A program made the position numbers and the translations under genes. Shown here piece by piece: positions 42,542 to 51,934 of a stretch of 64,000 bases of DNA; position 1 is the stretch's first letter, and every line of letters starts with the position of its first letter. Location of the stretch: contig NZ_CP011310.1 of the NCBI RefSeq assembly GCF_001077815.2, positions 1,550,001 to 1,614,000 of the forward strand, in the 5' to 3' direction. Source of the stretch: Aurantiacibacter atlanticus. GTDB taxonomy: Bacteria; Pseudomonadota; Alphaproteobacteria; Sphingomonadales; Sphingomonadaceae. The notes under the pieces were generated by a model. The model was given only the letters and a program-made list of their open reading frames with translations, was not told the DNA's origin and did not search any database.

Positions 42542-44266
42542 TTACTCCTTGTCGGCATCCTTGTCGGACTTGTCGTCCTTCTTCAGCGCCGCACCCAGAA
42601 TGTCGCCCAGCGATGCGCCTGAATCGGCGGAACCGAACTGTGCAACTGCTTCCTTCTCTTCGGCGATCTGATGCGCCTTGATGGAGAAGTTGGGCTTCTT
42701 GGAACGGTCAAAGCCGGTGACCATGGCATCGACCTTCTGGCCGGTCTGGAAGCGATCGGGACGCTGTTCGTCACGGTCGCGGCCAAGGTCCGAACGCTTG
42801 ATGAAGCCGGTTGCGCCATCATCGCCAACCTGCACTTCGAGGCCGCCATCGCGCACTTCGAGGACAGTCACGGTGACAACTTCGCCGCGGCGCAGTGAAT
42901 CGCCAACGCCGCCTTCTGCCGGAGCGCCCTTTTCGAGCTGCTTCATGCCGAGGCTGATGCGTTCCTTGTCGACATCGACATCGAGAACAACGGCCTGCAC
43001 TTCTTCACCCTTGCGGTGCAGTGCCAGCGCGTCTTCACCCGAGATGCCCCATGCGATGTCGGACATGTGAACCATGCCGTCCACATCGCCGGGAAGGCCG
43101 ATGAACAGACCGAATTCGGTAGCGTTCTTGACTTCGCCTTCGACGGTTGCACCAACGGGGTGCGCTTCGGCGAATTCTTCCCAGGGATTGCGGTGAGCCT
43201 GCTTGAGGCCAAGGCTGATGCGGCGCTTTTCGGCGTCCACTTCCAGAACCATGACTTCCACTTCCTGCGAGGTCGAAACGATCTTGCCGGGGTGAACGTT
43301 CTTCTTGGTCCAGCTCATTTCGCTGACGTGGACAAGGCCTTCGATGCCCGCTTCCAGTTCCACGAATGCACCATATTCGGTGATGTTGGTAACAGTGCCG
43401 GTGACCTTTGCGCCAACGGGATATTTGGCACCAACGCCTTCCCACGGATCGCTTTCAAGCTGCTTCATGCCGAGCGAGATGCGCTGTGTTTCGGCATTGA
43501 TGCGGATGATCTGGACCTGCACGCTCTGGCCGATTTCGATCACTTCGCTGGGGTGGTTGACGCGCTTGTAGCTCATGTCGGTGACATGCAGCAGGCCGTC
43601 GATACCGCCCAGATCAACAAAGGCACCGTAATCGGTGATGTTCTTCACCACGCCTTCGGTCGTCTGGCCTTCTGCCAGCTGATCGATGAGTTCGCTGCGC
43701 TGTTCGGCGCGGGTTTCTTCCAATACGGCGCGACGCGACACGACGATGTTGCCACGGCGACGGTCCATCTTGAGGATCTGGAAGGGCTGCGGCATTTCCA
43801 TGAGCGGAGTGACATCGCGCACGGGGCGGATATCGACCTGGCTACCGGGAAGGAAGGCCACGGCGCCGTCGAGATCGACGGTGAAGCCGCCCTTGACGCG
43901 GCCGAAGATGCGGCCTTCGACGCGCTTGCCTTCGCCAAATTCGCTTTCCAGCTTGTCCCATGCGGCTTCGCGGCGGGCACGGTCGCGGCTGAGCATTGCT
44001 TCGCCGTCAGCATTTTCGACGCGATCGACGAAAACTTCGACTTCGCTGCCGACTTCGAGGCCATGATCGTCTTCACCACGCGCAAATTCGCGCAGCGAGA
44101 TGCGGCCTTCGGATTTGAGACCCACGTCGACGACGGCCATGCCGTTTTCGATCGCGGTAACGGTGCCCTTGACGACGCGGCCTTCGAAGCCGCCCTCGGC
44201 ACCGCCGAGTTGTTCGTCAAGCATTGCCGCGAAATCGTCGCGGCTCGGGTTGGCGCTGGTTGCCAT
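42542..44266 (-). CDS. rpsA: 30S ribosomal protein S1
   Basis: 574 residues containing six S1 (OB-fold) domains, recognisable by the repeated GAFVDLGGIDGLLHVTDMSYKRVNHP, YGAFVELEAGIEGLVHVSEMSW and LFIGLPGDVDGMVHMSDIAW strings and the intervening V...V.D...RISLG motifs. It binds mRNA and helps place leaders on the 30S subunit. The C-terminus KKDDKSDKDADKE is acidic and lysine-rich. Upstream is an unusually long (about 330-bp) leader with a hairpin near the start. Confidence 0.97.
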   Translation of the reverse strand: MATSANPSRDDFAAMLDEQLGGAEGGFEGRVVKGTVTAIENGMAVVDVGLKSEGRISLREFARGEDDHGLEVGSEVEVFVDRVENADGEAMLSRDRARREAAWDKLESEFGEGKRVEGRIFGRVKGGFTVDLDGAVAFLPGSQVDIRPVRDVTPLMEMPQPFQILKMDRRRGNIVVSRRAVLEETRAEQRSELIDQLAEGQTTEGVVKNITDYGAFVDLGGIDGLLHVTDMSYKRVNHPSEVIEIGQSVQVQIIRINAETQRISLGMKQLESDPWEGVGAKYPVGAKVTGTVTNITEYGAFVELEAGIEGLVHVSEMSWTKKNVHPGKIVSTSQEVEVMVLEVDAEKRRISLGLKQAHRNPWEEFAEAHPVGATVEGEVKNATEFGLFIGLPGDVDGMVHMSDIAWGISGEDALALHRKGEEVQAVVLDVDVDKERISLGMKQLEKGAPAEGGVGDSLRRGEVVTVTVLEVRDGGLEVQVGDDGATGFIKRSDLGRDRDEQRPDRFQTGQKVDAMVTGFDRSKKPNFSIKAHQIAEEKEAVAQFGSADSGASLGDILGAALKKDDKSDKDADKE

Positions 44267-44596
44267 GTGTATGATAATCCTAATTCACGTTTTTGACCGG
44301 CCACCGGGTATGTCCCGGGGTCTTTCTCCGCCGTCCGCATGATTGCGGAAAACGGGCCAAAGGGCCGAACTGCCTGCACAGCCGAATGCCGAAACAGGCG
44401 TCTTCAGGGCGGCATGGACGAATGAGCAAGAGCAGCAGGAGAGGGCGTCGTTGCGCCCCGGCAGGAATACCGACCATGCTGGCTTGTCATTCGCGAACAT
44501 GTAATCTGTCCGTCGAACGGTCGCGCCACTAGTCGAAATTAAGCAATAAAGCAATACAGATCAGCGGGCGCATGACCGCGACGTTTGCGCAATCGG
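44267..44596 (-). promoter_or_regulatory. 330-bp leader between cmk and rpsA, with a hairpin next to the rpsA start
   Basis: On the minus strand, GACC-CCGGG-ACATA-CCCGG-...-GGTC (44322-44295) folds about 30 nt before the rpsA ATG. An A/T-rich box with TTGCTTTATTGCTTAATT lies about 270 nt upstream of the start and could hold the promoter. rpsA is commonly autoregulated by S1 binding to its own leader, so this hairpin is a candidate control element. No gene is evident on either strand. Confidence 0.45.
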
Positions 44597-45232
44597 CTAA
44601 GGGTAGGGTTGCTGTCCGGTTACTGTGTTGACCATATCAAGTGCCGCTGCAATCGCGTCATCCTTGCCAAGGCTGGTCGTGTCGATCACCAGTGCCTCGG
44701 GCGCAATCGTCAGAGGGGCGTCCTTACGAGCGCTATCGCGCGCGTCGCGCCGTTCCAGATTGTCGAGTATTTCCTCCAACGTCACAGCGCGCCCGCTGTC
44801 GCGCATTTCGGCATAGCGGCGCTGCGCGCGCGCCTCCACGCTTGCCGTGACATAGAGCTTCACCTGCGCATCGGGCGCGATGACCGTGCCGATATCGCGC
44901 CCGTCGAGCACTGCGCCGCCTGCCTGTGTGGCAAAGGCGCGCTGGCGGGCGAACAGGGCCTCCCGCACCGCTGGATGGATAGACACACGACTGGCAAGCC
45001 CGCCCACCGCCTCGCTGCGCAATTCCGGCTCGTCGAGCAGGCTATCATCGAAATCGGCAGCAGCGAGTGCATCGCTGGGCGCATCGGGATCTCCGCCAGC
45101 CAGTTCCACCTGCCGCCCCACCGCACGATACAGCAAGCCGGTATCCAGGTGCGGCAATCCGAAATACCGGGCGAGCGCCTTGGCAATAGTGCCCTTGCCG
45201 CTGGCCGTGGGCCCGTCGACCGCGATAATCAT
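44597..45232 (-). CDS. cmk: cytidylate kinase
   Basis: 211 residues; phosphorylates CMP and dCMP. The P-loop is VDGPTASGKGTIAKALA, then LDTGLLYRAV and the DGRDIGTVIAPDA motif and RRYAEMRD lid. ATG overlaps the stop of the small membrane protein gene upstream (ATGA). The gene order cmk-rpsA is conserved in many proteobacteria. Confidence 0.95.
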   Translation of the reverse strand: MIIAVDGPTASGKGTIAKALARYFGLPHLDTGLLYRAVGRQVELAGGDPDAPSDALAAADFDDSLLDEPELRSEAVGGLASRVSIHPAVREALFARQRAFATQAGGAVLDGRDIGTVIAPDAQVKLYVTASVEARAQRRYAEMRDSGRAVTLEEILDNLERRDARDSARKDAPLTIAPEALVIDTTSLGKDDAIAAALDMVNTVTGQQPYP

Positions 45233-45516
45233 GCGCCATCATCCTTCGTGTGATCGGGCGCCTTGCGCAGGGACTTCGACAGCCCCCAGATGGCAATCGC
45301 TGCCCAAAAGCCTTCCAGAACGAGGCTCGGCAGATTGGTATGGACGAGGAGTGAAACGGTAAGGAAGGCTGCCCCCGCCAAATTGGTGCCGTGGAGAATG
45401 AACGGATTGGGTTTGTCAGATGCCGTGAGGTAAAAATAGGCACCAATGATGCATGCTGTGCCGACAAAGCCGACATAGCTAGCCCAGTCGAGACCGGCCG
45501 TGGTCATATCGCTCAT
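45229..45516 (-). CDS. small membrane protein, CBU_0592 type
   Basis: 95 residues with three predicted membrane segments (about residues 12-30, 40-58, 63-80), including FVGTACIIGAYFYLTA and LHGTNLAGAAFLTVSLLVH, which match the CBU_0592-type domain of small membrane proteins of unknown function. Its ATG overlaps the aroA stop (ATGA) and its stop overlaps the cmk start, so it is translated with both. No function is assigned. Confidence 0.8.
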   Translation of the reverse strand: MSDMTTAGLDWASYVGFVGTACIIGAYFYLTASDKPNPFILHGTNLAGAAFLTVSLLVHTNLPSLVLEGFWAAIAIWGLSKSLRKAPDHTKDDGA

Positions 45517-46850
45517 GCCGCTGCATCCCCCAACAGGGTGATGAAGGTGGGGAAGCTGGTGGCGATGGGGGTGGTGTCATCCACTTCCACGCCATTGCGG
45601 CTGGCAAGACCTGCTATCGCCATGCTCATCGCAATACGGTGATCGAGATGGGTGACAACGCCTGTGTCTCTTGGTGTGCCGGGCAGCGCATCGCCTCCGG
45701 TGCCGTGTATCACCAGCCCATCCTCGCGTTCTTCAATATTTGCCCCCGCAAGCTGGAGAGCGGCCGCCATTGCGGCAAGGCGATCCGATTCCTTGACCCG
45801 TAATTCATCAAGGCCGCTGGTCGTCGTCGTGCCCTGCGCGAGAGATGCGGCGACGAACAGCACGGGAAATTCGTCGATCATGGCGGGCGCGACTGCTGGA
45901 TCCACTTCTACACCGGTGAGGGCAGAATGGCGCACGCGCAGATCGGCCACCGGTTCGCCACCCACTTCTCGGCGCTTCTGTTCCTCAATTTTCCCTCCCA
46001 TGTCGCGCAATACATCGAACAGTGCAGCGCGGGTTGGGTTGAGGCCGACATTGGTGATGAGCAGATCACTGCCAGGCACCAGCAGGGCGGCAACCACAAA
46101 GAATGCTGCGGAGGAAGGATCGCCGGGCACGGTGATAGTTTGCGGGCGCAACTCTGCTTCGCCGTGAATGGCAATGACGCGCTCGCCATTTTCCATGCCT
46201 ACTTCAAGATTTGCGCCAAAACCGCGCAGCATCCGTTCGGAATGGTCGCGCGTTGGCACCGGCTCTATGATGGTGGTGATCCCCGCCGTGTTGAGGCCAG
46301 CCAGCAGCACCGCGCTTTTAACCTGCGCACTGGCAACCGGCAGGCGATAGCGGATGGGTACGGCAGGAGAGATTCCCCGCAACATCAGCGGCAGGGTTCC
46401 GCCCGTCGATGCCTCAAAACTGGCACCCATGAGGGACAATGGCTCGATCACCCGACCCATCGGACGCCCCGACAGGCTGGCATCGCCAGTAAACACCGTG
46501 TGTATCGGATGGCTGGCGACAAGCCCCATCAGGAGACGGGTGCTAGTGCCGCTATTGCCCATATCAAGCGCGCCCTGTGGCTGAAGCAATGACCCCACGC
46601 CAACGCCGTTTACGCTCCAGATGCCATCGTCGCCGCGTGCGATGCTTGCCCCCATGGCGCGCATTGCGGCAGCGGTGGCCAGCACGTCCTCACCTTCAAG
46701 CAAGCCGCTGATCCGGGTTTCGCCAACGGCCAGAGCACCTAGCATGAGCGAGCGATGGCTAATGGATTTGTCGCCCGGAACGGCGATGCGTCCGGTCAGC
46801 GGTCCAGTCGCTGAAAAACGCTTGGGGCGGGGTGGGTTGGAATGGCTCAA
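45513..46850 (-). CDS. aroA: 3-phosphoshikimate 1-carboxyvinyltransferase (EPSP synthase)
   Basis: About 445 residues. The conserved segments GRIAVPGDKSISHRSLMLGALA, LDMGNSGTSTRLLMGL, SLSGRPMGRVIEPL, ITTIIEPVPTRDHSERML, GDPSSAAFFVVAA, IDEFPVLFVAA and LRVKESDRL are all intact; the variant 'SLMLGALA' places it in the class II-like group. It forms EPSP in the shikimate route. The chosen start is TTG 46850 (LSHSNPPRPKRF); ATGs farther upstream lie in the divergent promoter of the TIGR02300 gene. Confidence 0.93.
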   Translation of the reverse strand: MSHSNPPRPKRFSATGPLTGRIAVPGDKSISHRSLMLGALAVGETRISGLLEGEDVLATAAAMRAMGASIARGDDGIWSVNGVGVGSLLQPQGALDMGNSGTSTRLLMGLVASHPIHTVFTGDASLSGRPMGRVIEPLSLMGASFEASTGGTLPLMLRGISPAVPIRYRLPVASAQVKSAVLLAGLNTAGITTIIEPVPTRDHSERMLRGFGANLEVGMENGERVIAIHGEAELRPQTITVPGDPSSAAFFVVAALLVPGSDLLITNVGLNPTRAALFDVLRDMGGKIEEQKRREVGGEPVADLRVRHSALTGVEVDPAVAPAMIDEFPVLFVAASLAQGTTTTSGLDELRVKESDRLAAMAAALQLAGANIEEREDGLVIHGTGGDALPGTPRDTGVVTHLDHRIAMSMAIAGLASRNGVEVDDTTPIATSFPTFITLLGDAAA

Positions 46851-46995
46851 GGGACTGACTATCTCGCTTTGGGTAGGCGCGGTGCTTTGACAGTGCGATT
46901 GCCCTATGGCAAGGCGCGCCCGCTCGCGATTCCGTAGCTGCACGGATCGCATACGAATTTCCCGGACATTCCGGATGAGTTTAAGGACAGTTACG

Positions 46996-47328
46996 ATGGT
47001 CAAGCCAGAATGGGGCGCCAAGCGCACTTGCCCCAAATGCGGTGAACGTTTTTACGATCTGGGTCAGGAAGACCCGGTCACCTGCATTGAATGCGGTAAT
47101 GAATGGACGCCAGAGCCTGTGCTCAAGTCCAAGCAGCCGATCCCGTTCGATGAACAGGATAAGGAAAAGAAGGAAAAGAAGGAATCCGATTCCGATCTGG
47201 CGGATGACGATCTGGAAGACATCGACGTCGATGACGACGATGATTCGCCGGACAATGATGTGGACCTTGGCGGTGACGACGATCTTGGCGTCGAAACGTC
47301 CAAGGACGACAAGGAAGATGATAGCTGA
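46996..47328 (+). CDS. TIGR02300 family protein (acidic zinc-ribbon)
   Basis: 110 residues. The N-terminus MVKPEWGAKRTCPKCGERFYDLGQEDPVTCIECGNEW has two CxxC pairs forming a zinc ribbon and the FYDL(N/G) signature that defines the family; the remainder is highly acidic (DLEDIDVDDDDDSPDNDVDLGGDDDLGVE). The function is unknown; it is restricted to alphaproteobacteria. ATG 46996 has AAGGACAG upstream and the family N-terminus begins here. Confidence 0.9.
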   Translation: MVKPEWGAKRTCPKCGERFYDLGQEDPVTCIECGNEWTPEPVLKSKQPIPFDEQDKEKKEKKESDSDLADDDLEDIDVDDDDDSPDNDVDLGGDDDLGVETSKDDKEDDS

Positions 47329-47482
47329 TCGGCAGGATCGGTTTCGGCGGTGCCGGGGATTTGTTCGTGTAACTTGATCCCCGGCTCGCAGGAATTAAGT
47401 CTTGCGTCAGCGGCGGCCCCGCAATAAAGGGCTGCCTCCTGCATCCACAGCCTCCCGGCCGGATGCGGAACATGAATGGAAC

Positions 47483-47558
<76 letters not shown>

Positions 47559-47674
47559 TTCACGACGATACGGGTTCATAGCCCCGCTGGCTGACGAGGT
47601 TTCGTCCGCCGGCGTTTTTCGCGTTTATGCCAACCTCTTCCGGGCTGGCGGGCGCAACAGGAGTTGAGAAGCGC

Positions 47675-49141
47675 ATGTTCGAAAGCCTGTCCGATCGCCT
47701 GAACGGTGTCTTCGATCGCCTGCGCGGTCGCGGCGCGCTCAGCGAACAGGATGTGCGCGATGCCATGCGCGAAGTGCGTGTGGCGCTTCTGGAAGCCGAT
47801 GTTGCGCTGCCTGTTGCACGCGATTTCATCAGCCGCGTTACCGAACGCGCCGTGGGCCACGAAGTCCTCAAATCCGTCACGCCGGGCCAGCAGGTCATCA
47901 AGATCGTCAATGACGAATTGGTGGACATGCTGGGCGGTGAAGATTCCGATGGCGAGGCATCGCCGCTGCATCTGAATGTCACGCCGCCAGCAGTCATCAT
48001 GATGGTCGGTTTGCAGGGGTCGGGAAAGACCACCAGCACGGCCAAGATCGCCAAGCTGCTGCGCGACAAGCAGGGCAAGAAGCCCATGATGGCGTCGCTC
48101 GACGTCAATCGTCCCGCAGCGCAGGAACAGCTGGCCATTCTGGGCGAGCAGGCGGGCGTGGCAACGCTGCCGATTATCGAAGGCCAGCAGCCGGTCGATA
48201 TTGCGCGCCGCGCGATTGAATCGGCGAAACTCCAGAACGTGGACGTGCTGCTGCTCGATACTGCTGGCCGCCTGCATGTCGATGAAGTGCTGATGGCCGA
48301 AATGAAGGCGGTTGCGGGCGTTTCTACCCCCGCTGAAGTGCTGTTGGTGGTCGATAGCCTGACAGGCCAGGACGCGGTCAATGTCGCGCAAAGTTTTACC
48401 GATGAAGTGCCGCTGACCGGCGTTGTCCTCACCCGTATGGATGGCGATGCGCGCGGCGGTGCGGCGCTTTCTATGCGCGCTGTCACCGGCAAGCCGATCA
48501 AGTTCGCCGGTACGGGCGAGAAGCTGGACGCGATAGAGCGCTTCCATCCGGCGCGCGTTGCCGACCGCATCCTTGGCATGGGCGATGTGGTCAGCCTTGT
48601 CGAAAAGGCTGCCGAAAGCATCAAGGCCGAGGATGCCGAAGAACTTGCCAAGCGCATGATGGCGGGCAAGTTCGACATGAACGATCTGCGCAAGCAATTG
48701 CAGCAGATGCAGAACATGGGCGGGCTGGGCATGTTGGCGGGCATGATGCCGGGCATGAAGAAAGCCAAGGCCGCGATGGCCAATGCTGACATGGACGACA
48801 AGGTTCTGGTGCATATGGACGCCATCATCGGCTCCATGACCAAAAAAGAGCGCACTCAGCCTCAGCTTCTGAATGCCAAGCGCAAGAAGCGCGTGGCAGC
48901 GGGCAGCGGCACATCGGTGCAGGAGGTCAACAAGATCCTCAAGATGCATCAGGAAATGGGCCGCGCGATGAAACAGATCAAGAAAATGGGCGGACTGAAA
49001 GGCCTTGCCGCCATGTTTGGTGGCGGTGGTGGCGGAATGTCCGGCGGCGGGGGCGGCGGGGGCGGCGGTATGCCCGGTCTTCCCGGCGGCGGTGCTGGCG
49101 GCCTTCCGCCCGACTTGCAGAATTTATTGAACAAGAAGTGA
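47675..49141 (+). CDS. ffh: signal recognition particle protein Ffh
   Basis: 488 residues. The N domain is followed by the GTPase domain with GLQGSGKTT (112-120), DVNRPAAQEQL, LLLDTAGRLH and VLTRMDGDARGGAAL, and the methionine-rich M domain (MMAGKFDMNDLRKQLQQMQNMGGL and so on) that binds signal sequences and 4.5S RNA. The very C-terminus is extended by a long Gly-rich tail (residues about 450-478) before LPPDLQNLLNKK. ATG 47675 is chosen at MFESLSDRL. It heads the ffh-rpsP-rimM-trmD-rplS run. Confidence 0.96.
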   Translation: MFESLSDRLNGVFDRLRGRGALSEQDVRDAMREVRVALLEADVALPVARDFISRVTERAVGHEVLKSVTPGQQVIKIVNDELVDMLGGEDSDGEASPLHLNVTPPAVIMMVGLQGSGKTTSTAKIAKLLRDKQGKKPMMASLDVNRPAAQEQLAILGEQAGVATLPIIEGQQPVDIARRAIESAKLQNVDVLLLDTAGRLHVDEVLMAEMKAVAGVSTPAEVLLVVDSLTGQDAVNVAQSFTDEVPLTGVVLTRMDGDARGGAALSMRAVTGKPIKFAGTGEKLDAIERFHPARVADRILGMGDVVSLVEKAAESIKAEDAEELAKRMMAGKFDMNDLRKQLQQMQNMGGLGMLAGMMPGMKKAKAAMANADMDDKVLVHMDAIIGSMTKKERTQPQLLNAKRKKRVAAGSGTSVQEVNKILKMHQEMGRAMKQIKKMGGLKGLAAMFGGGGGGMSGGGGGGGGGMPGLPGGGAGGLPPDLQNLLNKK

Positions 49142-49174
49142 TTACAAAAGTTTAGTTTGGAAAGGTAAGACACA

Positions 49175-49792
49175 ATGGCAATTGCAATTCGCCTCTCGCG
49201 CGGTGGCGCAAAGAAGCGTCCGTATTATCGTATCGTGGCAGCAGACAGCCGCCGCGCACGTGACGGCAAGTATCTGGAGCAGTTGGGCGTTTATAACCCG
49301 CTGCTGGCCAAGGATAATCCCGATCGCGTGAAGCTGATCGAAGATCGCATCCGTTACTGGCTGGGCGTCGGCGCACAGCCGAGCGACCGTGTCCTGCGTT
49401 TCCTCGACGCGGCTGGCATTATGGAACGCACCGCGCGCAACAACCCGAAAAAGGGTGAGCCAGGCGAAAACGCCAAGGAACGCGCTGAAGAAAAGGCCAG
49501 TAAGGCCGCCGAAGCTGAGGAAGCCAAGAAAGCTGCTGAAGAAGAAGCCAAGGCCGAAGCTGCCAAGCCTGCTGAGGAAGCGCCTGCCGATGAAGGTGCT
49601 GGCGAAAATGAAGCTACTGGCTCCGTCAAGTCCGATGAGACTGCCGATGCTGTAGCAGAAGCTTCGACCGAAGCAGCCACCGATGCGAGCGATGCAGAAT
49701 CCACCGCAGTTGCAGAAGAAGTCAACGAAGGCGGTCCGCCGCTCGCCGATGACGCGCCTGCGAAAGAAGCAGAAGACAAGGCCGAGGGCTGA
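49175..49792 (+). CDS. rpsP: 30S ribosomal protein S16 with a long acidic Ala/Glu tail
   Basis: 205 residues. The first about 85 residues are ordinary S16 ([50 protein letters not shown]). The remaining approximately 120 residues are a low-complexity Ala/Glu/Lys, then Asp/Thr/Ala tail, far beyond the usual length of the family. Such tails are seen in several alphaproteobacterial S16 proteins. AAAGGTAAG precedes the ATG. Confidence 0.95.
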   Translation: MAIAIRLSRGGAKKRPYYRIVAADSRRARDGKYLEQLGVYNPLLAKDNPDRVKLIEDRIRYWLGVGAQPSDRVLRFLDAAGIMERTARNNPKKGEPGENAKERAEEKASKAAEAEEAKKAAEEEAKAEAAKPAEEAPADEGAGENEATGSVKSDETADAVAEASTEAATDASDAESTAVAEEVNEGGPPLADDAPAKEAEDKAEG

Positions 49793-49797
49793 ACCCC

Positions 49798-50289
49798 TTG
49801 GCACAGGACAAGCCCGTTACTCTTGCCGCCATCAGTGGCGCGCATGGGGTGACGGGCGAAGTCCGCCTGAAGCTGTTTGGAGAGGGGCTGGCCAGCTTCA
49901 AGCCGCATAAGAGCTTCAACGATGGCGCTTTGACGCTGAAGAAGGTCAAGGATGACAATAAGGGCGGTGCCATCGCTCGCTTTGCCGAAATCCCTGACCG
50001 CACCGCCGCTGAAAAACTGCGGGGCACCACGCTTAACGTCCCGAGATCCGCACTCCCACCGTTGGGCGAGGGTGAATATTATCACGCCGATCTGCTCGGC
50101 CTGCCCGCCGTGTCCGACACGGATGAGGCTTTGGGCGAAGTGATTGCAGTGAATGATTTTGGCGCAGGGGACGTGATCGAGATCAGGCGCGCGACCGGCA
50201 AGACCTTTATGGTCCCTATGCGCAAGGAAGCCGTGCCTGAATGGAATGACGCGCGCCTTGTGGTGAGTGGCGAATTCGCCGAAGACTAG
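49798..50289 (+). CDS. rimM: ribosome maturation factor RimM
   Basis: 163 residues; assists 30S head maturation with S19. The N-terminal RimM barrel AAISGAHGVTGEVRLKLF and the PRC-barrel domain with YYHADLLGLPA and VIEIRRATGKTFMVPM are seen. The start is TTG 49798 with GAGGGC eight to ten bases before; the next methionine lies deep in the protein. It sits 5 bp after the rpsP stop. Confidence 0.92.
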   Translation: MAQDKPVTLAAISGAHGVTGEVRLKLFGEGLASFKPHKSFNDGALTLKKVKDDNKGGAIARFAEIPDRTAAEKLRGTTLNVPRSALPPLGEGEYYHADLLGLPAVSDTDEALGEVIAVNDFGAGDVIEIRRATGKTFMVPMRKEAVPEWNDARLVVSGEFAED

Positions 50290-50293
50290 GGCC

Positions 50294-50602
50294 ATGGTCA
50301 CGCCGCCCGACATGCTGAAGGTCGCCATCTACCAAGCTGCGCCTGTGCCGCTCGCCATTTCGGGCGGTATCGACAAGGTCGTTCGTCTGGCGCGTGGGAC
50401 GGCGGAGCGGATTGCAATCTTTCTTGGTATGGCAATCTCTGTTGGCATACAGATTTTCGACAATGCAACCGATGTTGATGCACCTCTGACGCAGGCTTTA
50501 ATCCATATTCCAATATACCTGCTACCTTGCATAGCGTTCACCTGGTTTCTCAACTGGTCTTTGAATGAGAAACTCTCTTCGTGGTCAGAAGCAATCGAAT
50601 GA
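50294..50602 (+). CDS. small membrane protein of unknown function between rimM and trmD
   Basis: 102 residues from ATG 50294, only 4 bp after the rimM stop and overlapping the trmD start (ATGA). Two membrane segments are predicted (about residues 36-55, [16 protein letters not shown], and 68-86, [19 protein letters not shown]), the second followed by a polar tail. It is not a normal member of the rimM-trmD operon, and I recognise no family. The tight coupling suggests that it is translated. Confidence 0.7.
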   Translation: MVTPPDMLKVAIYQAAPVPLAISGGIDKVVRLARGTAERIAIFLGMAISVGIQIFDNATDVDAPLTQALIHIPIYLLPCIAFTWFLNWSLNEKLSSWSEAIE

Positions 50603-51333
50603 CTTTTACCGCCACCGTTCTCACGCTTTACCCGGAGATGTTCCCCGGCCCCTTGCGCATCTCGCTCGCGGGCCGCGCTCTGGAGGAGCAGAAGTGGTCG
50701 TGTGAGACGATCCAGATTCGCGATTTCGCCACCGACAAGCACCGCACCGTCGATGATACACCCGCAGGCGGCGGGGCGGGGATGGTGCTGAAGGCCGATG
50801 TGCTTGGCAGTGCAGTCGATCATGCCATCCAGCGCCAGCCCAGAACGCCCATCCTCGCCATGACGCCACGCGGCAGGCCGATCACGCAGGAGCGTATTCG
50901 AGAGATCGCCAGCGGCCCCGGAATTATACTGTTGTGCGGCCGTTTCGAAGGCTTTGACGAGCGTGTTTTCGATGCTCGGCCGCAGATCGAGCAAGTCAGC
51001 CTTGCCGACATCGTCCTGTCGGGCGGAGAACCTGCCGCTTTGGCCATACTCGACGCTTGCATTCGGCTGCTTCCCGGCGTAATGGGCGCGGCTTCTAGCG
51101 GGACTGAAGAATCGTTCGAGGACGGTCTTTTGGAATACCCGCAATATACCCGACCTCAGGAATGGGAAGGGCGCACGATCCCTGAAGTGCTGCGATCGGG
51201 GGATCATGCGAAAATCGCCGCGTGGAGGAAAGACTGCGCGGAAAACGATACTCGGCTACGCAGGCCCGATCTTTGGGAGCGCCACGGGGGCACTCCGGAT
51301 CAGCCTGCCTCTGGTGTGCAGCGGAAAAAGTAG
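50599..51333 (+). CDS. trmD: tRNA (guanine37-N1)-methyltransferase
   Basis: About 244 residues of the SPOUT superfamily. [22 protein letters not shown] begins the protein, and the trefoil-knot SAM site is built from [13 protein letters not shown] and [24 protein letters not shown], with the catalytic Asp in the following loop. It makes m1G37 in tRNAs and prevents frameshifting. ATG 50599 is at the family N-terminus; an in-frame GTG/ATG at 50581 is inside the upstream gene. Confidence 0.95.
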   Translation: MTFTATVLTLYPEMFPGPLRISLAGRALEEQKWSCETIQIRDFATDKHRTVDDTPAGGGAGMVLKADVLGSAVDHAIQRQPRTPILAMTPRGRPITQERIREIASGPGIILLCGRFEGFDERVFDARPQIEQVSLADIVLSGGEPAALAILDACIRLLPGVMGAASSGTEESFEDGLLEYPQYTRPQEWEGRTIPEVLRSGDHAKIAAWRKDCAENDTRLRRPDLWERHGGTPDQPASGVQRKK

Positions 51334-51345
51334 GAAAAACAGGCC

Positions 51346-51711
51346 ATGAACCTGATCCAGCAGCTCGAGGCGGAAGCCATCGAAGCCCTCGGGAAAGACA
51401 TTCCCAATTTTCGCCCCGGCGACACCCTTCGTGTCGGCGTAAAGGTGAAGGAAGGGACCCGTGAACGTGTCCAGAATTTTGAAGGTGTATGTATTGCCCG
51501 CTCCAACCGCGGCATGGGCAGCAATTTCACCGTTCGTAAAATGAGCTTTGGCGAAGGTGTGGAACGTGTGTTCCCGCTTTACGCGCCGATCGTCGATTCG
51601 ATCACCGTGGTGCGCCGCGGTGTCGTGCGTCGTGCCAAACTTTATTATCTGCGTGGCCGCACCGGCAAGCGCGCTCGTATTGCAGAGCGTCGGGAAAACG
51701 TGGCCAAGTAA
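51346..51711 (+). CDS. rplS: 50S ribosomal protein L19
   Basis: 121 residues. The conserved [31 protein letters not shown] and [34 protein letters not shown] are complete. It sits at the 30S-50S interface. It is the last gene of the ffh-rplS run and is followed by a strong terminator. Confidence 0.97.
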   Translation: MNLIQQLEAEAIEALGKDIPNFRPGDTLRVGVKVKEGTRERVQNFEGVCIARSNRGMGSNFTVRKMSFGEGVERVFPLYAPIVDSITVVRRGVVRRAKLYYLRGRTGKRARIAERRENVAK

Positions 51712-51741
51712 GGCCGCGCTTTTCAGCATGCGAACACATGA

Positions 51742-51780
51742 GGGGCGGCTTTCCGGGTGCGGAAAGCCGCCCCTTTGTTT
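51742..51780 (+). terminator. strong intrinsic terminator after rplS
   Basis: A perfect 13-bp stem (ggggcggctttcc with ggaaagccgcccc), loop gggtgc and tail tttgttt lie about 30 bp after the rplS stop. Confidence 0.9.
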
Positions 51781-51889
51781 GCGGGCATGAATGATGACGA
51801 AAATTTGCGAGCCCAGGGACTGCCGCTCGCAAATCACCGCCTGTGATTGTGCGGTCCGCCGGTTAATTCCAGCCAAAGGGAGGGCGATA

Positions 51890-51934
51890 ATGTGCAATTT
51901 ACCATGGGCGCGCACTCTGCCCATGCCGGCGTGA
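51890..51934 (+). other. possible 14-codon leader ORF upstream of asd
   Basis: AAAGGGAGGGC precedes ATG 51890; the frame reads MCNLPWARTLPMPA then TGA. A GGCGATATCGCC palindrome follows. It lies in the otherwise empty 314-bp gap between the rplS terminator and asd. The ribosome-binding site is strong for so short a frame, but nothing else supports translation. Confidence 0.3.

Noticed and set aside
43016..44296. 426-codon plus-strand frame opposite rpsA
   Set aside because: Produced by the codon bias of the repetitive S1 domains in rpsA; its product is an Asp/Phe-rich string with no domain.
47400..47450. Hairpin ggcggccc/gggctgcc between the TIGR02300 gene and tRNA-Ala as a terminator
   Set aside because: The stem has 8 pairs but no T-run follows, so support is too weak.
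47576..48949. 457-codon minus-strand frame opposite ffh
   Set aside because: Shadow of ffh, which has the GTPase and M domains; no ribosome-binding site or homology.
49018..49090. GGC/GGT-rich tract as a possible repeat array
   Set aside because: It is the Gly-rich C-terminal tail of Ffh, in frame throughout.
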